Origin: JAWLGW01 sp964569055
GTDB taxonomy: Bacteria > Planctomycetota > J058
NCBI GenBank assembly: GCA_964569055.1
Contig: CAZMSZ010000288.1
Location: 1 to 10,018, forward strand
Length of the DNA: 10,018 nucleotides
Direction: 5' to 3'
Notes under the pieces: generated by a model
Told to the model about the DNA's origin: nothing
What the model saw: only the letters and a program-made list of their open reading frames with translations
Databases searched by the model: none
Program-made: the position numbers and the translations under genes
Shown here: piece by piece, positions 1-5,893 of the stretch
Position numbering within the stretch: the first letter of the stretch is position 1
Layout: every line of letters begins with the position of its first letter

Positions 1-282
1 CACGCGCCCGGTGGGATCGGCGGGCCCGCCGATCGGCCCCACGACCCCGCCCACGCTCGCTTGCGCCGAGAACTCGAAGGACGCGGTCAGCGCCGTGACC
101 TCCGAGGCGTTCAGCGGGAGCCCGTGCCGCGCCCTGGCCACGTTCATGAGGAGCGTCTGCGAGCGAACGCGGGACAGCGTGCGATCGTACGCGCGCACGG
201 CCTCCTCGAGCGCCACCGGCGAGACGCAGGCAGGCAAGGTCAAGGAGAGCGCCAGGAGCACGAGGCGACCGTCACGCACCAT
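1..282 (-). CDS. Putative outer-membrane lipoprotein, N-terminal part (runs off the left edge)
   Basis: An open minus-strand frame runs from an ATG at 282 down to base 1 (94 codons) with no stop, so only the N-terminus is present. The first 19 residues form a bacterial lipoprotein signal peptide: a short basic start (MVRDGR), a hydrophobic stretch (LVLLALSLTL) and the lipobox LPAC, with Cys19 as the expected lipidated residue. The residue after Cys is Val, not Asp, which in Lol-type systems favours export to the outer membrane. The mature part begins with a charged helix-like stretch, then LLMNVARARHGLP and a beta-like segment (TASFEFSAQASVGG). This resembles uncharacterised proteobacterial lipoproteins having an 'LLLNIxRARxxxP' motif; that is recall, not a search. 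No function can be assigned. The start is supported by the signal peptide; the ribosome binding site is weak (GAGG about 14 bases upstream), and GTG at the next codon is an alternative. Confidence 0.72.
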   Translation of the reverse strand, partial: MVRDGRLVLLALSLTLPACVSPVALEEAVRAYDRTLSRVRSQTLLMNVARARHGLPLNASEVTALTASFEFSAQASVGGVVGPIGGPADPTGRV

Positions 283-444
283 GGATCCGATTAGACCTCG
301 GGGGCCGAAGTCCTAGCACGTCGAGCTCCTCGCACGGCGCGGGTCCCGCACGACGCGCTCATGCGCCGCTCGTGGCGGCACGCACGACACGGGCAAAGAG
401 GGGGCGCGCGACCGGGACACCCACCTGGGCGGTTCGGGCGCAGT

Positions 445-1018
445 TCAGTTCATGAGCCGCTCGGCGGGAGCCCCACCTGGCGCGGAGGTGGAGGTGCGGC
501 GAGCAGCCTCGCTGAGAGCTTCGCCGCCAGCGACCTCGCGTGCCGAGTCCGTCGTCGAGCTCGCCCGACGACGAACCCTCGTGGAGTCCTCGGCGGGTGA
601 CTGGCTCGGGCGCAGCTCGGCGCGCGGGCGGGCGCTCCAGGCCAGCGCCAGCGCGCCGCTGACGTAGGGCGTCGAGAACGAGGTGCCGCTGAGGGCTCCA
701 GCCGGCCGCGCGGGGTGAGGGTGAGCACGTCGTCGCCGGGCGCGGCGACCCCGACGCGCGAGCCGTAGTTGGAGAGGCGCGCGCGCCGCCCGTCCCGCCG
801 GGTGGCGCCGGCGCGATCAGGGTGTCGACCCGGTAGCTGGGGAGGCCCGTGGTCAGGATCGACCTGGGCTCCAACACGGAGCGATCGGGTGGCACGGCGC
901 TTGCCCGCCAGTCGAGCAGAGCGCTCGCTCGAGCTCGTGGCTGACTATCGCCAGCTCGGAGACGGACGAGCGCAGCTTGGTCATGCTTCGTGCCTGCGAA
1001 CAGGGCGTCGCGAAGCAC
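445..1018 (-). pseudogene. Decayed subtilisin-like serine protease (S8 family) remnant
   Basis: No single minus-strand frame encodes a whole protein, but three consecutive frames join into the C-terminal half of a subtilase catalytic domain. Frame one ends with YRVDTLI (to about 815). Frame two carries AGATRRDGRRARLSNYGS and then VGVAAPGDDVLT (about 812-705), the usual 'VGAT...SNYG...APG' region before the active site. Frame three carries GALSGTSFSTPYVSGALAL (from 699), where the Ser of GTS (codon 681-679) matches the catalytic Ser of the GTSxAxPxVxG motif; it then runs to a TGA at 447-445. Each switch equals the loss of one base (near 813-814 and near 700-706). The upstream frame stays open to 1018, but I could not find the catalytic Asp, the HGTH motif or the oxyanion Asn up to about 1200, so the N-terminal half is lost or unrecognisable. 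Sequencing error is the alternative, but the genes from 2677 onward show no frameshifts in recognisable domains. Confidence 0.66.
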
Positions 1019-1217
1019 GGCGAGCGCGCGTCAGGGCGCGACCGACGCGCGAAGGTCATCCGTGGCCCTCCGGGGGCCCGCTGCGGCCTCACCCCTGGGC
1101 CGGGGTAGGTCTTCTCGTCGGCACGGACTTTGACCCGAAGCCAGTCAGCGCCGAAGAGGAGCCGTGGGCGACACCGTCCGTCACCTTGATCGAGCGGCTC
1201 CACCGACGTGCTGAATG

Positions 1218-1223
1218 AAGGAG
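1218..1223 (+). promoter_or_regulatory. Ribosome binding site deciding the osmC start
   Basis: AAGGAG lies 9 bases before the ATG at 1233. An in-frame ATG at 1215 would place this Shine-Dalgarno inside the coding region, so 1233 is the better start. It also gives the usual OsmC N-terminus, with a short charged start before the first beta strand. Confidence 0.75.
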
Positions 1224-1232
1224 AGGACCGTC

Positions 1233-1664
1233 ATGCCGACACGCAAGGCACACGCGCGCTGGGAGGGAGGCCTCGAGGCTGGCAGAGGCCGGATGGACTT
1301 CGGGAGCGCCGCGTTCGCCGGCGCGTACTCGTACGCATCGCGCTTCGAGGCCGGCGCGGGCACCAATCCCGAGGAGCTCCTGGGCGCGGCCCACGCCGGC
1401 TGCTTCGCGATGGCGCTCTCGTTGGTCCTGGGCCAGGCGGGCTTCGAACCGCAGTATGTGGACGCGACCGCTCACGTGACGGTCGTGCCGCGAGAGGGTG
1501 GTTTCAGGATCACGAAGAGCCACCTCGTCTGTGAGGCCAAGGTCCCTCGCCTCGAGCAAGCGGCCTTCGTGCAGCACGCCGAGGCCGCGAAGAAGGGATG
1601 CCCGGTGTCGCAGGCGCTCGCGGGTGTCGAGATCACGCTGGAGGCCAAGCTCGTCCCGACCTGA
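1233..1664 (+). CDS. osmC: OsmC-family peroxiredoxin (organic hydroperoxide reductase)
   Basis: The 143-residue protein has the normal length of the OsmC/Ohr family, small homodimeric cytoplasmic thiol peroxidases that reduce organic hydroperoxides. The signature is very close to E. coli OsmC: GTNPEELLGAAHAGCFAMAL holds the peroxidatic Cys57, and KGCPVSQAL holds the resolving Cys123; Arg37, expected to lower the pKa of the active Cys, is also present. The 'AAHAGCF' and 'KGCPVS' forms favour the OsmC subgroup over Ohr. In this family electrons usually come from dithiols such as lipoyl proteins. The gene stands alone: decayed or non-coding sequence lies on both sides and no neighbour is within operon distance. 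No OhrR-like regulator is visible. It is intact, unlike its neighbours, which suggests it is still under selection. The family call is firm; physiological substrate and regulation are inferred. Confidence 0.95.
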   Translation: MPTRKAHARWEGGLEAGRGRMDFGSAAFAGAYSYASRFEAGAGTNPEELLGAAHAGCFAMALSLVLGQAGFEPQYVDATAHVTVVPREGGFRITKSHLVCEAKVPRLEQAAFVQHAEAAKKGCPVSQALAGVEITLEAKLVPT

Positions 1665-1718
1665 GCCGCGCGGCAGGAGCTGCGTGTATCAAGCCTCTCG
1701 ACAGGAGGTCGCCGTCCA

Positions 1719-1836
1719 GCGGGCACGCATGCCCGCCGAGGGACCTCGTGGTCCCGTCCGCGCCGCATCCGTGGCACGGCGCGCAACGGACCGAACCTTG
1801 CGCGAGCGGACGTTGCTCCTCTCCGGACGAGAGGAG
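1719..1836 (+). other. Array of five adjacent hairpins, possible structured RNA leader
   Basis: Five inverted repeats follow one another almost without gaps between osmC and a small ORF. H1: GCGGGCA/TGCCCGC (1719-1725 with 1730-1736, loop CGCA). H2: GGGACC/GGTCCC (1740-1745 with 1750-1755, loop TCGT). H3: CGCGCCG/CGGCGCG (1759-1765 with 1777-1783). H4: CAACG/CGTTG (1784-1788 with 1811-1815). H5: CTCCTCTC/GAGAGGAG (1816-1823 with 1829-1836, loop CGGAC). H3, H4 and H5 abut exactly, so they could stack. The last hairpin contains the Shine-Dalgarno of the ORF at 1842. No U-tract follows H1 or H2, so a classical intrinsic terminator for osmC is not evident. GC-rich DNA makes short stems easily, so structure is possible, not shown. 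I recognise no known riboswitch. Confidence 0.4.
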
Positions 1837-1837
1837 G
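1832..1837 (+). promoter_or_regulatory. AGGAGG ribosome binding site, largely inside a hairpin
   Basis: A perfect AGGAGG sits 4 bases before the ATG at 1842. Bases 1832-1836 form the 3' side of an 8-bp stem with 1816-1820, so in RNA the site would be masked unless the stem is opened. This is the layout of translational switches, but no ligand or trigger can be named. Confidence 0.45.
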
Positions 1838-1841
1838 CACC

Positions 1842-1940
1842 ATGAAGCCCAGGATCGGGATCCTCCTCGGGAAGGGTAACGACAGCGAACGTGGCGTCAC
1901 CCTGAAGCCGATCATCCGTTTCGACGGCGCCGCTGCGTGA
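1842..1940 (+). CDS. Short ORF of unknown function (32 aa), or the stub of a lost gene
   Basis: ATG 1842 to TGA 1938-1940 encodes 32 residues beginning MKPRIGILLGKGNDSERG and ending with FDGAAA. I do not recognise the protein. The start MKPRIGILLGKG looks like the first beta strand and glycine turn of a larger nucleotide-binding enzyme, so this may be the N-terminal stub of a gene otherwise lost; equally it may be a leader peptide. In favour of translation is the consensus AGGAGG just upstream. Against it are the short length and the decayed surroundings. It converges on the acetyltransferase relic, whose stop codon is at 1977-1975. No membrane segment or cysteine motif is visible. Confidence 0.3.
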   Translation: MKPRIGILLGKGNDSERGVTLKPIIRFDGAAA

Positions 1941-1974
1941 TGCCGGCGGAATCGGAGCGCGGCCAGCGGAGACG

Positions 1975-2490
1975 CTAGAACCGGTCCGGCATCCACGGCG
2001 CCGGCCCCGCGAACAGCCGGTCGGCCATGTCGAGCGTGGCGCCGGGGCCCTCGAGCCTCCCCGCGCGCGCGGGGCCAGCGCGCGTGGGCCAACCCGAAAT
2101 GGAGCGGCGCCAGCGCCGCGACGTCGAGCCGGAGGTCCCCGCGTCCGCCGCGCGCGACGTCGGCCACTCGCAGCCGCCACCGTCCGTCGTTGCCGGCCAG
2201 GAGCGAATCGCGGACGTCGAGGTCCAGCTCGCCCTCGACCCCGGGCGGCCAGCCGCGGCCGCGCAGCGCGCCCTCGAGGTCGAGGGTGCGCGACATCCAG
2301 GTGTCGGCCTTGACGACGCGCCAGTTCTGCTCCACGAGGAGCAGGAGCCACGGGTCGCACGGCGGTTTCCACCCACGCACCTCGTCCGCGGTCGTGGCGT
2401 GCACCGCGAGGGGGTCCACACGCGGCGGCCCGCGCGCGGCGTGCGCGCCACGACGTCGGTCGTGACGAGGTCATGATGCGCGCTCGCGCT
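1975..2490 (-). pseudogene. Truncated, frameshifted Eis-like N-acetyltransferase (C-terminal part only)
   Basis: Two minus-strand frames combine into the C-terminal half of an Eis-type acetyltransferase. Reading 5' to 3' on that strand: HDLVTTDVVARTPRA (from 2475) in frame A; then a long frame-B stretch from about 2419 with DPWLLLLVEQNWRVVKADTW, RTLDLEGALRGRGWPPG, VEGELDLDVRDSLLAGNDG and GDLRLDVAALAPLHFG; then frame A again with RAGRLEGPGATLDMADRLFAG and the ending PWMPDRF plus TAG (1977-1975). This matches the sterol-carrier-like C-terminal domain of Eis proteins, which often end in a 'LFAGPxPWMPDFF'-type sequence. Frame changes fall near 2420-2440 and 2065-2090. Eis proteins are about 400 residues; the two N-terminal GNAT domains that bind acetyl-CoA are missing, and the relic stops where the pentose phosphate operon leader begins. 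It is almost certainly non-functional. Family assignment is from recalled motifs. Confidence 0.66.
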
Positions 2491-2571
2491 CCAAGTGTTC
2501 CGAGGCCGGCCGCGCGCGCCGTGCCAAGAGCGCCCGCAGTGGGCCGGTTGCGGCCATATCGGGTCGGCGGC

Positions 2572-2623
2572 GGCGCGATCGTGCGCGCGTCGCCGTTACG
2601 GCGACGATGGCGCGATCTGTGCG
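2572..2623 (+). promoter_or_regulatory. Perfect hairpin between direct repeats upstream of the pgl operon
   Basis: CGTCGCCG (2588-2595) and CGGCGACG (2599-2606) form a perfect 8-bp inverted repeat with a 3-base centre (TTA). It is flanked by two copies of GGCGCGATC (2572-2580 and 2609-2617), each followed by (T)GTGCG, 37 bases apart. The element ends about 55 bases before the GTG start of pgl, in the only sizeable non-coding stretch before a seven-domain operon, so it is a reasonable candidate operator or leader structure. I could not pick out a convincing -35/-10 pair nearby; high-GC promoters are hard to see by eye. Confidence 0.35.
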
Positions 2624-2676
2624 AAGGGAAGGGTGAAGACCGATCGGGGAACGGTCGGGTGGACCGAAGGCGTCTC

Positions 2677-3393
2677 GTGAATGAACCCGAACTCCTCGTG
2701 GCCGGCGAGCAGGGCTTCTCCGAGCTCGCGGCAGGGCGACTGGCCGAGCTGCTCGCGCGTGCCGTGGAGGCCCATGGGGGCGCGGCCTGGATGCTCGCGG
2801 GAGGGACCACCCCCCGTGCGATCTACGCACGGCTCGCCGAGCCGCCGCTGAAGGGTCGGGTGCCCTGGGAAAAGATCGAGGTCTTCTTCGGCGACGAACG
2901 CCGGGTTCCCCCCGCTGACGCTCGCAGCAACTACGCGATGGCGCTGGAGTGTCTCCTGGCGAAGGTCCCGATCGCGCCGGGCCGAGTTCACCGCGTCGAG
3001 GCGGAGCGCGCGGACGCCGAGCGAGCCGCCGAAGATTACGACGCCCTCCTACCGGATCGCATCGACGTGCTCCTCCTCGGCATCGGGGCCGACGGACACA
3101 CCGCATCGATCTTTCCCGGTTCTCCTGCGCTTCGCGAGCGGCGACGGCGCGTCCTCGCGGTGACGAGCCCGTCGGCGCCGTACGAGCGCCTCACGATCAC
3201 CCCGCCGGTCATCGAGGCGGCTCGAGCGGTGGTCGTCGTGGCGCAAGGACGCGCGAAGGCCGCCGCCGTGGAGCGCGCCGTCACGGGCTCGTTCGATCCT
3301 CGACAGGTGCCCGCGCAGCTCGCTCGTCGCGCGACGTGGATCCTCGATCGCGAGGCGGCTTCGGGACTGGCGGCGAGGAGAGGCTGCCCATGA
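2677..3393 (+). CDS. pgl: 6-phosphogluconolactonase (PGL, DevB/SOL type)
   Basis: The enzyme hydrolyses 6-phosphoglucono-1,5-lactone to 6-phosphogluconate, the second step of the oxidative pentose phosphate pathway. The 238-residue length is normal. Motifs in order: LAGGTTPRAIYARL (about 40-53, sugar-phosphate-binding loop), VFFGDERRVP (69-78), LLLGIGADGHTASIFPGS (132-149, the most conserved PGL segment, with His141 expected to take part in catalysis) and ITPPVIEAARAVVVVAQGRAK near the C-terminus. Start choice: GTG at 2677 follows GAAGG (2666-2670) by 6 bases and gives the usual short N-terminus; the frame stays open upstream, but that sequence does not look like PGL and overlaps the leader hairpin. 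It is the first gene of the operon, and its stop overlaps the tkt start in ATGA (3390-3393), so the two are probably translationally coupled. Confidence 0.93.
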   Translation: MNEPELLVAGEQGFSELAAGRLAELLARAVEAHGGAAWMLAGGTTPRAIYARLAEPPLKGRVPWEKIEVFFGDERRVPPADARSNYAMALECLLAKVPIAPGRVHRVEAERADAERAAEDYDALLPDRIDVLLLGIGADGHTASIFPGSPALRERRRRVLAVTSPSAPYERLTITPPVIEAARAVVVVAQGRAKAAAVERAVTGSFDPRQVPAQLARRATWILDREAASGLAARRGCP

Positions 3394-5438
3394 TCTTCAA
3401 GGCACCGTCGCGAACGACGTTCGACGCCACGGACGCGCTCTGCATCAACACGCTGCGGACCCTCGCGATCGACGCCGTCGAGCGGGCAGGCTCGGGCCAC
3501 CCCGGGTTGCCCCTGGGCGCGGCGCCCATGGCCTACGTCTTGTGGCAGCGACACCTGCGAGTCGATCCGGAGGACCCAGGCTGGCCCGACCGCGATCGGT
3601 TCGTGCTGTCCGCGGGTCACGGGTCCATGCTGCTCTACAGCCTGCTGCACCTCACCGGCTTCGACCTGACGCTCGAGGACCTGAAGTCGTTCCGGCGCTG
3701 GGGCAGCCGCACGCCAGGACACCCCGAAGCGCACGTCACGGCAGGCGTCGACGCGACGACGGGCCCGCTGGGGCAAGGCGTGGGCGCGGCAGTCGGGATG
3801 GCCATGGCGGAGCGCGCGCTCGCTCACCGCTACGAACAGCCGGACCCATCGATCGTCGATCACTTCACGTACGCCCTCGTCTCCGACGGCGACCTCATGG
3901 AGGGCGTCTCCTCCGAGGCCGCCTCGCTCGCGGGTCACTTGCGCCTCGGCAAGCTGGTGCTCCTCTACGACTCGAACCACGTCTCGCTCGACGGCCCGAC
4001 CTCGCTCGCCTTCACGGAGGACACGAGCCGCAGGTTCGAGAGCTACGGCTGGACGGTCCTGCGCGTGGAGCACGGCGACACGGACCTCGAGGCGATCGAT
4101 CGCGCGATCACGGAGGCCAAGGCCGACCTCTCCCGTCCGACGCTGATCGTCGTCCACACCACGATCGGCTTCGGGGCCCCCACGAAGCACGGCTCCTCGG
4201 CGGCCCACGGAAGCCCCCTCGGCCGCGACGAGGTCGCGGCGACGAAGCGCGCGCTCGGCTGGGATCCGGAGCGGTCCTTCTACGTCCCAGAGGACGCGCG
4301 GGCGCGCTTCCGCGAGGTCATGGACCGAGGTCGACGAGCGCACGCTGACTGGAGGTGGCGCATCGAGGCGTACCGCGACGCGCACCCCGAGTTGCACGCG
4401 GAGTGGCGCGACGCCATGGCCGGCGAGCTGCCGGCGGGCTGGGATGACGACCTGCCCGCGTTCGGAGCAGGCAAGGACCTCGCGACGCGCCGGGCGGCAG
4501 GGGAGGTGCTGAACACGATCGCGACGCGCGTGCCCTGGCTGCTCGGCGGCGACGCGGACCTGTCGAGCTCGACGAACACGTCGCTGCGGGGCGCGGGAAC
4601 GTTCGGAGGGCAGCGCGGGGCCGGACGGAACGTCCACTACGGGGTCCGCGAGCACGCCATGGGTGCGATCACGAACGGGCTCGCGGGCCACGGCGGACTG
4701 CGGCCGTACTGCGCGACTTTCTTCTGCTTCTCCGACTACATGCGACCGTCCGTGCGCATCGCCGCGTTGAGCCAGCTCCCGGTCGTCTACGTCTGGACCC
4801 ACGACTCGATCGGCCTGGGAGAGGACGGACCCACCCACCAGGCCGTGGAGCACCTCGCGTCGCTCCGCGCGATGCCGGGGCTGTGGGTCGTCCGGCCGGC
4901 CGACGCGAACGAGGCCGCCGAGGCCTGGCGCCTGGCCCTCCGCCGGTCCGACGGGCCGGTCGCGCTGGTCCTCTCGCGGCAAGCGCTCCCCGTCCTGGAT
5001 CGAGGCCAGCTCGGCCCCGCGTCGGGCCTCTTGCGCGGCGGCTACGTCCTCTCCGACCCGCCCGCGGGCGACGCCGAGGCGATCGTCATCGCCACCGGCT
5101 CCGAGGTCCACGTGGCGCTGGCCGCACAGCGCCTCCTCGGTCGCGACGGGACGAGGGTGCGTGTCGTCTCGCTCCCCTGCTGGGAGGTGTTCGAGGCGCA
5201 GGACCGAGGGTACCGGGACACGGTCCTGCCGCCGCGGCTCGAGGCGCGCGTCTCCGTCGAGGCCGGCGCGACGTTCGGCTGGTGCCGCTACACGGGCGCT
5301 CGAGGGATCGCCCTCGGCATCGATCGGTTCGGCGCGTCGGCGGCCGGCGACGTCAACATGGAGCGGTTCGGGTTCACGGCGGAGCACGTCGCTCGCGCCG
5401 TGCGGAGCGTGCTCGGGAGGAGCGGGGCCGAGCCATGA
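3390..5438 (+). CDS. tkt: Transketolase
   Basis: This thiamine-diphosphate enzyme moves two-carbon ketol units between pentose, heptose and triose phosphates. The 682 residues match the family length and all three domains are present. Seen in order: SGHPGLPLGAAPMAYVLW (about residues 32-49), GHGSMLLYSLLHLTG, GPLGQGVGAAVGMAMAE, the ThDP/Mg motif as SDGDLMEGVSSEAASLAGHL with the downstream Asn in LLYDSN, KHGSSAAHGSPLG (substrate His), REHAMG (catalytic Glu), FSDYMRPSVRIAAL, HDSIGLGEDGPTHQ, and a C-terminal GIDRFGASA. The first Gly of the usual GDG in the ThDP motif is Ser here, a conservative variant. The frame is open upstream, but ATG 3390 fits the family N-terminus, has GAGGAGAGG just before it (3375-3383) and overlaps the pgl stop by 4 bases. 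The 3' end overlaps rpiB in another ATGA. It links the oxidative branch to glycolytic intermediates. Confidence 0.97.
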   Translation: MIFKAPSRTTFDATDALCINTLRTLAIDAVERAGSGHPGLPLGAAPMAYVLWQRHLRVDPEDPGWPDRDRFVLSAGHGSMLLYSLLHLTGFDLTLEDLKSFRRWGSRTPGHPEAHVTAGVDATTGPLGQGVGAAVGMAMAERALAHRYEQPDPSIVDHFTYALVSDGDLMEGVSSEAASLAGHLRLGKLVLLYDSNHVSLDGPTSLAFTEDTSRRFESYGWTVLRVEHGDTDLEAIDRAITEAKADLSRPTLIVVHTTIGFGAPTKHGSSAAHGSPLGRDEVAATKRALGWDPERSFYVPEDARARFREVMDRGRRAHADWRWRIEAYRDAHPELHAEWRDAMAGELPAGWDDDLPAFGAGKDLATRRAAGEVLNTIATRVPWLLGGDADLSSSTNTSLRGAGTFGGQRGAGRNVHYGVREHAMGAITNGLAGHGGLRPYCATFFCFSDYMRPSVRIAALSQLPVVYVWTHDSIGLGEDGPTHQAVEHLASLRAMPGLWVVRPADANEAAEAWRLALRRSDGPVALVLSRQALPVLDRGQLGPASGLLRGGYVLSDPPAGDAEAIVIATGSEVHVALAAQRLLGRDGTRVRVVSLPCWEVFEAQDRGYRDTVLPPRLEARVSVEAGATFGWCRYTGARGIALGIDRFGASAAGDVNMERFGFTAEHVARAVRSVLGRSGAEP

Positions 5439-5893
5439 TCATCGCCCTCGGCTGCGATCATGCGGGCTTTCCGCTCAAGGCACGGCTGGCGCGCGAGGTC
5501 GAGCGCGCGGGCCACTCGCTCCTGGACTGCGGCGTCTTCGACGACACGCCGGCCGACTACCCCGACGTCGCCCGCGAGGTCGGGGAGGCCGTGCGCCGCG
5601 AACTCGCGAGCCGGGGGCTCATCATCTGTGGAAGTGGCGTGGGGGTCTCGATCGCGGCGAACAAGCTCCAGGGCGTGCGGGCGGCCCTGTGCCACGACAC
5701 GTTCTCCGCGCGCCAGGGCGTCGAGGACGACGCGATGAACGTGCTCTGCCTCGGCGCACGTGTGATCGGGCCCGAGCTCGCGGCGGACGTGGTGGGAGCG
5801 TTCCTCCGCGCGACGTTCTCCGGCGAGGAGCGGCACGTGCGGCGCCGGGCCAAGGTCGAGGCGCTCGCGCGCGAGGAGAGGAGCGAGACATGA
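5435..5893 (+). CDS. rpiB: Ribose-5-phosphate isomerase B
   Basis: RpiB interconverts ribulose-5-phosphate and ribose-5-phosphate; it belongs to the RpiB/LacAB family, unrelated to RpiA. The 152 residues match the family. Visible motifs: GCDHAGFPLK (6-15, with Asp8 and His9), DTPADYPDVA (37-46, phosphate/sugar-binding region) and LIICGSGVGVSIAANK (62-77), whose Cys65 aligns with the catalytic Cys66 of E. coli RpiB; then ALCHDTFSARQGVEDDAMNV and the ending SGEERHVRRRAKVEAL. In E. coli the stretch before 'NV' contains His99, implicated in opening the furanose ring; by ungapped alignment this position is Asp here (VEDDAMNV instead of a form such as VEHDDMNV). The consequence is unknown. The gene overlaps tkt (ATGA, 5435-5438) and gnd (ATGA, 5890-5893). 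Its own Shine-Dalgarno (GGAGGAG, 5416-5422) is rather far upstream, consistent with translational coupling. Confidence 0.95.
   Translation: MIIALGCDHAGFPLKARLAREVERAGHSLLDCGVFDDTPADYPDVAREVGEAVRRELASRGLIICGSGVGVSIAANKLQGVRAALCHDTFSARQGVEDDAMNVLCLGARVIGPELAADVVGAFLRATFSGEERHVRRRAKVEALAREERSET

Noticed and set aside
11..316. Plus-strand open frame at the left edge
   Set aside because: It is antisense to the lipoprotein gene, which has a signal peptide and lipobox; the plus-strand translation is low-complexity without motifs.
283..444. Possible terminator or promoter between the lipoprotein gene and the subtilase relic
   Set aside because: Only short weak inverted repeats (about 5 bp) and no T-run or clear promoter boxes were seen.
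1660..1860. Minus-strand cysteine cluster CAPCHGCG followed by GGHACPLDGD, zinc-ribbon-like
   Set aside because: The frame has no supported start or ribosome binding site, overlaps the hairpin array and ends in the osmC antisense; four cysteines alone do not support a zinc ribbon.
2949..3389. Extension of the tkt frame 147 codons upstream of ATG 3390
   Set aside because: The upstream translation is Arg/Gly-rich without transketolase features and overlaps the intact pgl gene; ATG 3390 has a ribosome binding site and fits the family N-terminus.
3036..5387. Very long open frame (783 codons) on the minus strand opposite tkt
   Set aside because: High GC leaves few stops in antisense frames. The translation is rich in Arg/Ala/Val without motifs, and the plus strand encodes complete pgl and transketolase.
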